27,178 nt of DNA from JAPLNB01 sp964451955 (GTDB lineage Bacteria > Planctomycetota > Phycisphaerae > Tepidisphaerales > Tepidisphaeraceae). Shown one piece after another: positions 7,721 to 16,000 of the stretch. The stretch covers positions 1-27,178 of the forward strand of contig CAYVKG010000064.1 in assembly GCA_964451955.1 (NCBI GenBank). Reading direction: 5' to 3'. Every line of letters begins with the position of its first letter. Position 1 is the first letter of the stretch. The translations under genes and the position numbers were made by a program. The notes beneath the pieces are model-generated. The model saw nothing but the letters and a program-made list of their open reading frames with translations, was not told the origin of the DNA and searched no databases.

Positions 7721-8383
7721 CTACCCAACTACCACAATGATCTCGACACGCCGGCTGGCCGCCTTCGTCCCCTTCGGACTGTTTTCTCCATGCCCCACCG
7801 TCGAAATCTGCTTCTTCGGAATCCCCTGCGACTCCAGATACCGAGTCACCGCCGCGGCACGGTTCAGCGACAGATCCAGGTTGTCAATCCACTGCCGGCC
7901 ACTGGCCCGAATCGGGTCCGTGTCCGTGTGGCCTTCCACCCGAACCAGCTTCCCAGGGTAATCCTGCTTGATCGCCCGTACAATCTTGTTCAGCGTCGCC
8001 TTCGACTCAGGTTTTAGCGAGGCACTGCCCGCCGCAAACAAAACGTCCCCGGGCACATTCACCGTCAACTCGCCCTTCCTCCTGTCATACGTCGCCTTGA
8101 TCCCCTTCAGCTCCGGGTCGCTTCCCACCCCGCCCTCACCCTTCTGAAGCTGCCCCTCCAGTTCCCTGATCCGCGATTCTCGCTGCACAATCTCGTTCTG
8201 CAACGCCTGCAACTGCGCCGCATCCGGTGCCGCCTTCAGTTTGCTGTCCGCCTCTACCAGCCTCGCCTGCAACTGCTGGTTCTGCTCCCGCAGCGACTCA
8301 AGCTCCCCGGAATTGTTCGAGCACCCCACGCAAAAAACGCACCCCAGCACCGCCACGCCCATGCCCATCCGCACGCCCAACAT
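7721..8383 (-). CDS. OmpA-family peptidoglycan-binding lipoprotein
   Basis: This envelope lipoprotein probably tethers a membrane to peptidoglycan, as Pal and OmpA C-terminal domains do. A type II signal peptide ends at a lipobox with Cys21 (CVGC). A glutamine- and leucine-rich coiled coil covers about 26-82. The OmpA-like domain (about 112-219) contains FAAGSASLKP, VEGHTDTDPI (149-158) and LSLNRAAAV, including the conserved arginine. I place the start at ATG 8383, not the longer frame from 8461, because the lipoprotein signal begins there and AAAGGAG lies at 8390-8396 (minus strand). The chosen product is 220 residues. A candidate promoter stands just upstream. Confidence 0.92.
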   Translation of the reverse strand: MLGVRMGMGVAVLGCVFCVGCSNNSGELESLREQNQQLQARLVEADSKLKAAPDAAQLQALQNEIVQRESRIRELEGQLQKGEGGVGSDPELKGIKATYDRRKGELTVNVPGDVLFAAGSASLKPESKATLNKIVRAIKQDYPGKLVRVEGHTDTDPIRASGRQWIDNLDLSLNRAAAVTRYLESQGIPKKQISTVGHGENSPKGTKAASRRVEIIVVVG

Positions 8384-8389
8384 GCTCGA

Positions 8390-8396
8390 CTCCTTT
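8390..8396 (-). promoter_or_regulatory. Ribosome binding site fixing the lipoprotein start
   Basis: AAAGGAG on the minus strand lies six bases before ATG 8383. It rules against the 26-codon longer frame, whose extra residues would destroy the lipoprotein signal peptide. Confidence 0.8.
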
Positions 8397-8433
8397 CGTT
8401 GCCCCTTCACAGTTCTCTTCTCTATCGCCGAAA

Positions 8434-8461
8434 ATGCTAAGCCAATTCCCTCCCCCGTCAA
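8434..8461 (-). promoter_or_regulatory. Candidate promoter for the OmpA-family lipoprotein
   Basis: On the minus strand TTGACG (8461-8456), 16 bases, then TAGCAT (8439-8434). The predicted start near 8427 gives a leader of about 44 bases containing the ribosome binding site. Confidence 0.45.
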
Positions 8462-8486
8462 GAACTCGTTGAACCGACGGCATGGC

Positions 8487-8855
8487 TCACTGCCCCGGCG
8501 GCGACTGTTGCTCCACGGCTTTCTCGCCTCGCGTCTGCAGCATCGCCGCCTTCGCCTTCATCTCCGCCACGTCCTTCACCAACCTCGCCTCGTTGCTCTT
8601 CCGCCGAGCGTCCCGAATTTGCCGCACCGTCTTCAACGCCGTCCCGATCAACGTCCACCCCACAATGCTGATCAGACTCGTCAGCAATAGCACCAACAGC
8701 AGGTTCGGCCGGTCATAACTTACGAAAATCAGCGACAAACGTGGCTCCACCACCACCGACGCATTCAGAATCACAAACACCACCACCAACACCACCACCA
8801 GCGCCAGAACCGTCAACTTCAACCACGCCATCAGCTTCAGCCACATCGTGCCCAT
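8487..8855 (-). CDS. Small two-helix membrane protein, LapA-domain (DUF1049)-like
   Basis: A 122-residue inner-membrane protein. Two hydrophobic helices (about 10-31 and 51-72) are joined by a short loop containing VILNASVVVEP, the pattern of LapA/DUF1049 proteins. A charged, alanine-rich coiled-coil tail (about 75-110) is probably cytoplasmic. Some LapA proteins help lipopolysaccharide assembly, but most have no known role. GGAGG lies four bases before the ATG. It follows the prepilin peptidase gene after 16 bases, so the two are probably co-transcribed. Family assignment rests on layout rather than strong motifs. Confidence 0.75.
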   Translation of the reverse strand: MGTMWLKLMAWLKLTVLALVVVLVVVFVILNASVVVEPRLSLIFVSYDRPNLLLVLLLTSLISIVGWTLIGTALKTVRQIRDARRKSNEARLVKDVAEMKAKAAMLQTRGEKAVEQQSPPGQ

Positions 8856-8871
8856 TTCGCCTCCGGGTCCG

Positions 8872-10161
8872 CTACCCGAGCAATCCCCGCACCAATTCCA
8901 CCATCCCCTCCACTCCGGGCCTAAGATACTCGGCGATCGGACAGTAAAATAGTATGACCACTCCCGTCGCCAATGACAAATACGGACCGTACGGCAACTC
9001 GTGCCGCTTGTGCGTGATCAGCATGTACAAACCCACCAGCAGGCCCATGAACGGCGCCAGGAAAAACGCGATCGTCGCCGCTCCTCCCCCGATTATCGCG
9101 CCCACCCCAAACATCAAGTGCACATCCCCCAACCCCATCGCCACACGCCCAAATGCCAGCGTCCCCACAATCCGCGCCACCCACACCACCAGCCCCCCCA
9201 CCATCGCGCCCAACGCCGCCCCCAGCAGCCCCGTTAGCCAGTGATGCTGCATCCCGCTACGCCACCATCCGCCAAGCCCCGGCGCCAACTGCGTCGCCCA
9301 CACCGCCAGCAGCGAGCACACCAGCGGCGGAACCAGAAACAAGACCTCCTTGCCGATCTCACGACGAATCTCCGTCTTCGTATACCGACGAATCGTCGGC
9401 CGCTTCGGCGCCTCCTCGCCCTTCTCCTCCGCCGACTTCACCGCCGCCGCATACGCCGCCTCATCCACCTCCAGCCCCGGCTCCCCCTCCGCAAACGCCT
9501 CCGGAATCATCCCCCTCTGATACAACACAATGCTGATCACCAACCCAATCGCCCCACCCGTCGCCATCGCCAACGACATCCCCGCCGAATCCGTCAAACT
9601 CACCGCCCCCGGAACCAGCGGCGTGTCGATCACCCCGTGCACCACAACCCCCACCGCCGCCATCGCCCATGGCACGATCAACGGTATCTCAAACAGCTCC
9701 GCGTCTATCAGGCTCACGGCAAACAAACACCACACCATGAACATGTGCAACGCGTACATCGGCCAGTCTTCGAGAATCCCCGTCATCAGCCGCGGCTCAT
9801 ACACCACCCGCCCAAACAAATCAATCTTCCCCATCGGCAACGGCGCACACGGCGAAACGTGATAGACAAAGTACATCACGTAATAAAACACAAACAACGC
9901 CCCCGTCAAAAACTCCATAACCGGATATCGCACCGAAATCGCCTGCGAACAGTATCGGCATCTCCCTTTCAACAAAACCCAGCCCAACACCGGAATATTG
10001 TCACGCCATGACAGCTTGTGCTCGCATTTCGGACAATGCGACGGCGGCGAAACCAGGGCCCCAGGGCCCCACCGCGGCAAACGCCAAACCACCACGTTCA
10101 GAAAGCTCCCGAACGACACGCCTAACAAAAACAGGAATATGCAGAATATCAAGTCAATCAT
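8872..10161 (-). CDS. Prepilin peptidase (type IV leader peptidase, A24), long form
   Basis: An integral membrane aspartic protease that cleaves, and often N-methylates, type IV pilin and type II secretion pseudopilin precursors. The N-terminal domain starts with a helix containing GSFLNVVVWRLP. A zinc ribbon follows (Cys43/Cys46 and Cys68/Cys71), then RYPVMEFLTG. The catalytic aspartates are Asp153 (SLIDAELFEIP) and Asp346 (GLGDVHLM). Length 429 greatly exceeds the usual 250-290: about 100 extra residues (roughly 220-330) separate the two halves of the peptidase domain, including a charged acidic stretch and further hydrophobic segments. No pilin gene is nearby. It is followed after 16 bases by the LapA-like gene. 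Confidence 0.93.
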   Translation of the reverse strand: MIDLIFCIFLFLLGVSFGSFLNVVVWRLPRWGPGALVSPPSHCPKCEHKLSWRDNIPVLGWVLLKGRCRYCSQAISVRYPVMEFLTGALFVFYYVMYFVYHVSPCAPLPMGKIDLFGRVVYEPRLMTGILEDWPMYALHMFMVWCLFAVSLIDAELFEIPLIVPWAMAAVGVVVHGVIDTPLVPGAVSLTDSAGMSLAMATGGAIGLVISIVLYQRGMIPEAFAEGEPGLEVDEAAYAAAVKSAEEKGEEAPKRPTIRRYTKTEIRREIGKEVLFLVPPLVCSLLAVWATQLAPGLGGWWRSGMQHHWLTGLLGAALGAMVGGLVVWVARIVGTLAFGRVAMGLGDVHLMFGVGAIIGGGAATIAFFLAPFMGLLVGLYMLITHKRHELPYGPYLSLATGVVILFYCPIAEYLRPGVEGMVELVRGLLG

Positions 10162-10234
10162 GCGCCACTAGCCCACCCCACGCAGCCGGCCCCTGGCGAC
10201 ACTTCCGCCGCCAACCGCCAACCGATAACCAATC

Positions 10235-10750
10235 CTAAAGCATCCTCGCAATGTGCGACACCGCGTCGTCCACCGAAATGTGACTCACGTCAATCTCCGC
10301 ATGCATCACCTCACGATAGATCGGCTCCCGCTCAGCCAGCTTCAACCGGATCTCCTCGATCCCGCCACCCAGATTCGTCAGGTTCGGCCGGTTCTCCGCT
10401 GACCTCGGATCCTGCCGCACCCGCGACAACAACACCTCCGGCTCACATCGCAGAAAAAAAACCTTGTCCCCCGATTCCCGTACCATCCTCCGGTTCTCCT
10501 CACGACCCAGCGTCCCGCCCCCTAACGCCGCCACGTGCTGCGGAATCCCCAGCAGTCCCCGCAGTGCCTCCGTCTCTAAGTCGCGGAAATGCTCCTCGCC
10601 TTCTCCCTCAAATATCTCCCGAATGCTCTTCCCAGCCTTCTCAACGATCAGGTCGTCCACATCATAGAACTTCTGCCACAGAATGTCCGCCAGTTTCCGA
10701 CCCACCGACGTCTTCCCGCTTCCTCGATAGCCAATCAGAATCACATTCAT
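10235..10750 (-). CDS. aroK: Shikimate kinase
   Basis: Phosphorylates shikimate to shikimate 3-phosphate with ATP, in the pathway to chorismate and aromatic amino acids. The P-loop is GYRGSGKT (7-14 from the chosen ATG). The shikimate-binding aspartates are in DVDD (30-33), the arginine in EEHFRDLE (52-59), and the GGG motif at 77-79. Length 171 fits the family. ATG 10750 is preferred since the family starts directly with the beta strand NVILIG; a GTG at 10759 would add three residues. No Shine-Dalgarno is evident. It is divergent from pyrH, with about 90 bases between them, and may lead the minus-strand series aroK-prepilin peptidase-LapA-like. Confidence 0.95.
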   Translation of the reverse strand: MNVILIGYRGSGKTSVGRKLADILWQKFYDVDDLIVEKAGKSIREIFEGEGEEHFRDLETEALRGLLGIPQHVAALGGGTLGREENRRMVRESGDKVFFLRCEPEVLLSRVRQDPRSAENRPNLTNLGGGIEEIRLKLAEREPIYREVMHAEIDVSHISVDDAVSHIARML

Positions 10751-10826
10751 GTCGTCCACAATATCGGCAATCGGCCCCTAAGTCAGTAGCCCCACCCCCA
10801 CTCCTCGCCCTCCACCACCCTTTCGC

Positions 10827-10832
10827 TATAAT
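10827..10832 (+). promoter_or_regulatory. Consensus -10 box placed for leaderless pyrH
   Basis: A perfect TATAAT ends seven bases before the pyrH ATG at 10840. Transcription from it would begin at or next to the A of the start codon. No Shine-Dalgarno precedes the ATG (only a C run), and no convincing -35 box is seen. Confidence 0.55.
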
Positions 10833-10839
10833 CCCCCCT

Positions 10840-11562
10840 ATGCCAGATCTGAAGTACAAACGTATCCTCCTCAAAATCAGCGGCGAGGGACTCTGCGGCG
10901 ACCGCGGCTTCGGTATCGACACCGCGGAACTCCAAAATATCGCACAACAAATGGCCGAAGTCTCCCAACTCGGCGTCCAACTCGCTATCGTCGTCGGCGG
11001 CGGTAACTTCATCCGCGGCGAAAAACTCTCCGACAACGGCCCCATCCCCCGCGCCACCGCCGACTACATGGGCATGCTCGCCACCGTCATCAATTCCCTC
11101 GCACTCCAGGAAACCATGGAAAAGGCCGGCCAGCCCACCCGAGTCCTCTCCGCCATCTCCGTCCACAGCGTCTGCGAACCCTTCATCCGCCGACGCGCCG
11201 TCCGACATCTCGAAAAACGCCGCGCCATCATCCTCGCCGCCGGCACCGGAAACCCCTTCTTCACCACCGACACCTGCGCCGCGTTGCGAGCCACCGAAAT
11301 CCAGGCCGATGTCGTCCTCAAAGCCACCAAGGTCGATGGCATCTACTCCGCCGACCCCAATAAAGACCCCGCAGCTCGCCTCTACCACCAGATCACCTAC
11401 GAACAGGTCCTCCGTGAAAAGCTCCGCGTCATGGACCTCACCGCCATCACCCTCCTCATGGAACGCAAACTGCCTCTCGTGGTCTTCAATTTGAAGACCC
11501 CAGGCAATATCATGCGCGTCGTGACCGGCCAGAACGTCGGCACGCAAATTGTCCCTTCTTGA
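10840..11562 (+). CDS. pyrH: UMP kinase
   Basis: Bacterial UMP kinase (amino acid kinase fold, normally hexameric) makes UDP from UMP and ATP in pyrimidine nucleotide synthesis. Motifs are KISGE (12-16), VVGGGNFIRG (51-60), TADYMGMLAT (73-82), GTGNPFFTTDT (135-145) and KATKVDGIYSADP (161-173). Length 240 is standard. The open frame extends 276 bases upstream, but ATG 10840 matches the family N-terminus (KYKRILLKISGE). The upstream extension overlaps aroK antisense and is not protein-like. It is followed after 26 bases by frr, the classical pyrH-frr pairing; rpsB and tsf, often upstream, are absent here. Confidence 0.97.
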   Translation: MPDLKYKRILLKISGEGLCGDRGFGIDTAELQNIAQQMAEVSQLGVQLAIVVGGGNFIRGEKLSDNGPIPRATADYMGMLATVINSLALQETMEKAGQPTRVLSAISVHSVCEPFIRRRAVRHLEKRRAIILAAGTGNPFFTTDTCAALRATEIQADVVLKATKVDGIYSADPNKDPAARLYHQITYEQVLREKLRVMDLTAITLLMERKLPLVVFNLKTPGNIMRVVTGQNVGTQIVPS

Positions 11563-11578
11563 CCATCCATACTTTCTC

Positions 11579-11582
11579 GAGG
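11579..11582 (+). promoter_or_regulatory. Ribosome binding site fixing the frr start
   Basis: GAGG lies six bases before ATG 11589, supporting this start over the in-frame TTG at 11559 that overlaps the pyrH stop. Confidence 0.6.
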
Positions 11583-11588
11583 TCCGCC

Positions 11589-12149
11589 ATGCCTTTGGAT
11601 GACATCCTGTTCGACTGCGAAGAAAACATGGAAAAGGCCGCCGAGCATCTCCGCCAGGAATTGCGCGGCATCCGCACAGGCCGCGCCTCCCCGGCCCTCG
11701 TCGAACACATCAAGGTCGATTACTACGGCTCACCCACCGACCTCCGTTCCATCGCCGCCATTAGCATCCCCGAAGCCACCCAAATTCTCATCAAACCCTT
11801 CAGCCCACAGGATATCAAGGCCATCGAACGCGCCATCAGCGAAAGCAATATCGGCCTCACTCCCCATGGCGACGGCAAGCAACTCCGTCTCACCCTGCCA
11901 CCACTCTCCCAGGAACGACGACTCCAACTCGCCGGACAGTGCAAACAGATGGCCGAAACCGCCAAAGTCGCCATCCGAAACGCCCGCCGAGACGCCAACA
12001 AGACTATCGATACCGAAGAAAAAGCCGGCATCCTCACCGAAGACGATGCCAAAAAAGCCAAAGACCAGACTCAGGACCTCACCAAATCCTACGAAGCCAA
12101 AGTCGACCAACTCATCGAACAGAAAAAACGCGAAATCCTCCAGGTCTGA
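11589..12149 (+). CDS. frr: Ribosome recycling factor
   Basis: Together with EF-G it splits post-termination ribosomes. The 186-residue length is almost exactly the family norm of 185. Visible motifs are LRGIRTGRASPALVEHI in the first helix region, YYGSPTDLRSIAAI, and the C-terminal helical segment with RNARRDANK and LTEDDAKK. It follows pyrH and is probably co-transcribed with it. Its TGA stop abuts the stop of the convergent mtnN with no intergenic base, so no dedicated terminator can sit between them. Confidence 0.97.
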   Translation: MPLDDILFDCEENMEKAAEHLRQELRGIRTGRASPALVEHIKVDYYGSPTDLRSIAAISIPEATQILIKPFSPQDIKAIERAISESNIGLTPHGDGKQLRLTLPPLSQERRLQLAGQCKQMAETAKVAIRNARRDANKTIDTEEKAGILTEDDAKKAKDQTQDLTKSYEAKVDQLIEQKKREILQV

Positions 12150-12917
12150 TCACCCCTCCATCCCCTCCAGCAGACGAAGCACACTCCCACACGTGAAGTG
12201 CGACGCAATCTTCTCCACAAATCGCGCGAAATCCACTGCCGCACCGTGGTCCGCGCGATCCGATATCGTCCGAAGCACAATGCACGGTATCCCGTGCTCG
12301 TACGCAACCTGCGCTACCGCCCCTCCCTCCATCTCCACACACCTCAGCCCCGGTATCTCCTCCCGCAGCCCTCGGGCAATCGCCGGATCCGCAATGAACT
12401 GATCCCCGCTCCCTATCGTCCCCGAAACCACCCGCGGATGCTCCACACGAAACTCCTTCAAAACCTCCGCGCTCACCTCCCCAGCCAAATCCTCTCTCAA
12501 ATACATCTCGGCCGCTTGCATCGCCGCTGCCACACGCCCAGGCTCAACCGAAAACCGTGACAACCCCAGCAGCGGCACCTCAAAACGATCCACGCCCGCC
12601 AACGCGCTCGCGTCAAAATCGTATTGCACCAGCGAATCCCCCACCACAATGTCCCCAACGTTCAACGACTCATCCACCGCCCCCGCCACCCCCGTGAACA
12701 CCAAACACCTCGCCCCATACCTCTCAATCAGCGTCGTCGCCGTCGACGCCGCCGCCACCTTCCCCCAACGCGAAAACACCACCGTCACCCCCCTGCCCCG
12801 GATCTCCCCGCTCACATACTCCCGCATCCCCTGACTCTCGCTCCGCGCACCCGCTATCTCACGCCGAAGCCTCGACACCTCCTCCACCATCGCGCCCATG
12901 ATCCCGATTCTGCTCAC
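12150..12917 (-). CDS. mtnN: 5'-methylthioadenosine/S-adenosylhomocysteine nucleosidase
   Basis: Cleaves adenine from methylthioadenosine and S-adenosylhomocysteine, in methionine salvage and removal of SAM by-products. It has the nucleoside phosphorylase fold: GIMGAMVEEV at the N-terminus with Glu12 as candidate acid, FTGVAGAV (74-81), GSGDQFI (169-175), VEMEGGAVAQVA (194-205) with Met196 and Glu197, and RTISDRAD (216-223) with catalytic Asp220. Length 255 is slightly above the usual 230. The GTG at 12917 gives the family-like start MSRIGIMGAM; ATG 12899 would cut the first beta strand. A related phosphorylase specificity such as futalosine hydrolase is possible but less likely. Confidence 0.88.
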   Translation of the reverse strand: MSRIGIMGAMVEEVSRLRREIAGARSESQGMREYVSGEIRGRGVTVVFSRWGKVAAASTATTLIERYGARCLVFTGVAGAVDESLNVGDIVVGDSLVQYDFDASALAGVDRFEVPLLGLSRFSVEPGRVAAAMQAAEMYLREDLAGEVSAEVLKEFRVEHPRVVSGTIGSGDQFIADPAIARGLREEIPGLRCVEMEGGAVAQVAYEHGIPCIVLRTISDRADHGAAVDFARFVEKIASHFTCGSVLRLLEGMEG

Positions 12918-12991
12918 CCCCTGAAGATAGGCAATCGCAAACCCCTGTCAATCCCCGCCCTCGCTCCACACCACCACCGCCTTCCAATGAC

Positions 12992-13028
12992 TGGCCCCTG
13001 GGCAACACCGCGTGCCTCCCAGGGGCCA
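12992..13028. terminator. Strong hairpin between mtnN start and the giant gene's end
   Basis: A perfect 11-bp stem (TGGCCCCTGGG / CCCAGGGGCCA) with a 15-base loop lies about 35 bases beyond the giant gene's stop on the minus strand. There is no U-tract, so it may be a terminator, an mRNA 3'-end stabiliser or a palindromic intergenic element. Confidence 0.55.
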
Positions 13029-13062
13029 CTTGCCTTCCACCATTCACCTTTCGTCCCTCTTC

Positions 13063-16000
13063 CTACTTCCGCACAACGCCCCACAAGGGCACCGACACAT
13101 TCGTCGTCTTCGTGCCAATCTTGTAGGCAAATGAGAACGTCGCCTCCACTGACTTCGGCACACTCCCGGTTGTGAAATAAAGCCGAACCGTCATGCTCTG
13201 GCCAGCCGCCAACGTTTTGCTCTTCGGCATCGCCTTCCAGATGCCGCCCACCGATAGCATGCTAAAAGACTTGGTCGCGTCCGTCACCAGGAAACTCTTC
13301 AGGCTCATTGACGACGTCCCGGTATTCCGGATCACCAGGTCAATCGCCCTGCCATTCCCGTTCACCTTGAACGTGCCAAAACCGATCGCCTTCACCTTCG
13401 GCGGCGTCGTCGACAACCCGAGCGTCACCGTCTTCACCGCCACCGTGCCACGATTCGCCAACTGCACAATCTGCAGGTCCGCGCTCGTCACGCTGCCGTC
13501 CCCGTTCACATCCGCGTTGCGGTCAAATCCCGCATCGCCCGTTGACTTGCCCATGCTCGCTTCCACCACCGCCTGGTCCGCAAAATCAACCGCCCGCGTC
13601 CCGTTCACGTCCCCAGTCAGCTTGTGGAAGTCCACCGTCTTCACCACGCCGCTCGCCAGCGTGATCTGCAACTGGTAGTTGCTGTTCGCCAGCGAAACGT
13701 TGCTCAGATCCAACGTCGCCGTCGCTGTCCCGGCGTCATACGAAAGCGTCGCTTTCGACAGCGACACCGCCTTGCCCGCGTCGCTGATGATCTTCAGATT
13801 CGACTTCGAAATCCCGGCAAGCGCCTGCCCATCGTAAATCGGCTGGAATGTGATCGTGCCGATGCTCGATCGCTGCGCGTCGCCGCCGTTGATCGCCACC
13901 GTCCCGATCCCCGTCGCCTCCAAAATCTCCACCGACGCGCTCGCCGACGCCGTATCGCTGCTGCGATTCGTCGCCGTCACCTGGATCTCGTAACTGCCAA
14001 CCGCCGCGTAACTGTGCGACACCACCACGCCCGCGCCGTTGCCCGCGCTGGCGGCAATGGTCTCAACCGCCGAACCGTCGCCCCAGTTGATCGCATACGT
14101 GAAACCCGCCGCCAAGTCGGCGCCCGAAACGCTCCCCACCGTCAGCGTAAAGCTCGCCGCCTTCCCCGCAAAACCGATCGCCGGGCCCGCCACCGCGGGC
14201 GTCATCAACGCGTTCTGCACCTGCGCCGAACTCGTCGCCGTCGTCGCCGCCGCCCCCGCATGCTCGATCGTCGTCGTGACCGTGTACGTTCCGTCGTCCG
14301 CATACAGATGCGAGCCGCTGACCGTGAAAATCTGCGTCGCCGAGTTGTACGTGATCGTCCCCGCCGACGTCGTTCCGTCGCCCCACGCGATCGTCGCCGC
14401 GTAATGCGCCAGATCCCTCGGCCCGCCCGGATCCGTGAACGTCGCAACCGTCTGCGCCGTCGAATTCACCCCCTCCTCCGCCGAAATCGTGAACCCGCCC
14501 GTCGCCGCCACCGCAACATCCGCGACCGCCGCCGAACTCGCCGCCGTCACCGTTGGCAGGTCCTTGTGCCGAAGCGTCGTTGTAATCACATACGAGCCAT
14601 ATAGCGCGTACGTGTGGCTGCCGCGCACGGAGAACACCTGCGTGCCCGAATCATACGTGATCACCCCCGTCGAACTCGAACCATCTCCCCAGTCAATCGT
14701 CGCCGAATAGCTCGACACCGGTTCGGCGCCGCCCGGATCCGTAAACCTCGCCACAACCCAGTTCGACGCCAACGCGCCCTCCACCGCCGACACCGTGAAC
14801 CCGCCCGTCGGCACGATCTGCACATTCGCCACATTCGCCGTGCTCGTCACCACACCGGGCGTCGTCGTCCCGTGCAATATCGTCGTCGTGATCGTGTAAA
14901 CTCCTTCATCCGTGTACGTGTGCCCGCCGCGAACCAGGAACGCCTGCGCAACCGTGTCAAACGCTATCACGCCCGCCGACGTCGTCCCGTCGCCCCACGC
15001 GATCGTCGCCGAATAGTAACTGACATCCACCACCCGACCCGGATCCGTAAACGACGCCACAATCTCGCCGCTGAACGCGGCCCCTTCGTTCGCCGTTATC
15101 GTGAACCCGCCCGTCGGCACAACCGGCGTGTCCGTAATGCTCGCCAGGCTGGTCGCGCTCGCCGAGGGCGCCGAATCGTGGCTCACGGTCGTCACAACCA
15201 TGTAGTCCCCGCTCCCGCCATACAGGTGGCTCCCCCTCACCGTGTAGATTCCGCTCCCGGCGTCATAGGTGATCACCCCGGCCGACGTCGTCCCGTCACC
15301 CCACGCAATCACCGCCGAATAATCGCTAAGCGGCTCAAGACCGTTCGGATCACCCGGGTCCGTAAACGTCGCGACCACCTTGTCCGTCAACGTGTCCCCG
15401 TCCTGGGCCGTCATCGTGAATCCGCCCGTCACCACCACCGCCGGATCCGACACCCGCGCCGTGCTCGTCGTGATCGTATCCGCGGCCGCATCGTGACTGA
15501 TCGTCACCGTGATCGTATACGGACTCTGCTCTGCCTGAGCGTAGGTGTGGCTTCCACGCACCGTGAAAACTCCGCTCGCCGCATTGTACGTGATCGTCCC
15601 GGCAGACACCGCCGACCCGTCGCCCCAGTCTATCACCGCCGAATAATCGCTGAGCTCATCCGCCCCCGCCGGATCCCTGAACGTCGCCACGATCTGACTC
15701 GCCGACGCCGCGCCTTCCACCGCCGTAAACGTGTACCCGCCCGTCGCAATCACCGGCTGGTCCGCCACCGTCACCGTCACCGTGCCCGTACCCACATTCC
15801 CGGCCGCGTCCGTCACGCTGATCGTCACGTCATACGTGCCCTCTTCATCATACGTGTGCGGCAACTGCGGTATCACGTTGTACCCACCCCCCACCTTCGC
15901 AACGATCGTGCACGCCCCCACCGCCGATCCATCGCCCCAGTCTATCGTCGCCGTCATCTTCGAGATGTCCGTGTCGGTCGCGTCCACAAAACTCCCCACC

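Noticed and set aside
10564..10839. N-terminal extension of UMP kinase
   Set aside because: The extra 92 residues overlap aroK antisense and do not resemble the family, which starts at KYKRILLKISGE.
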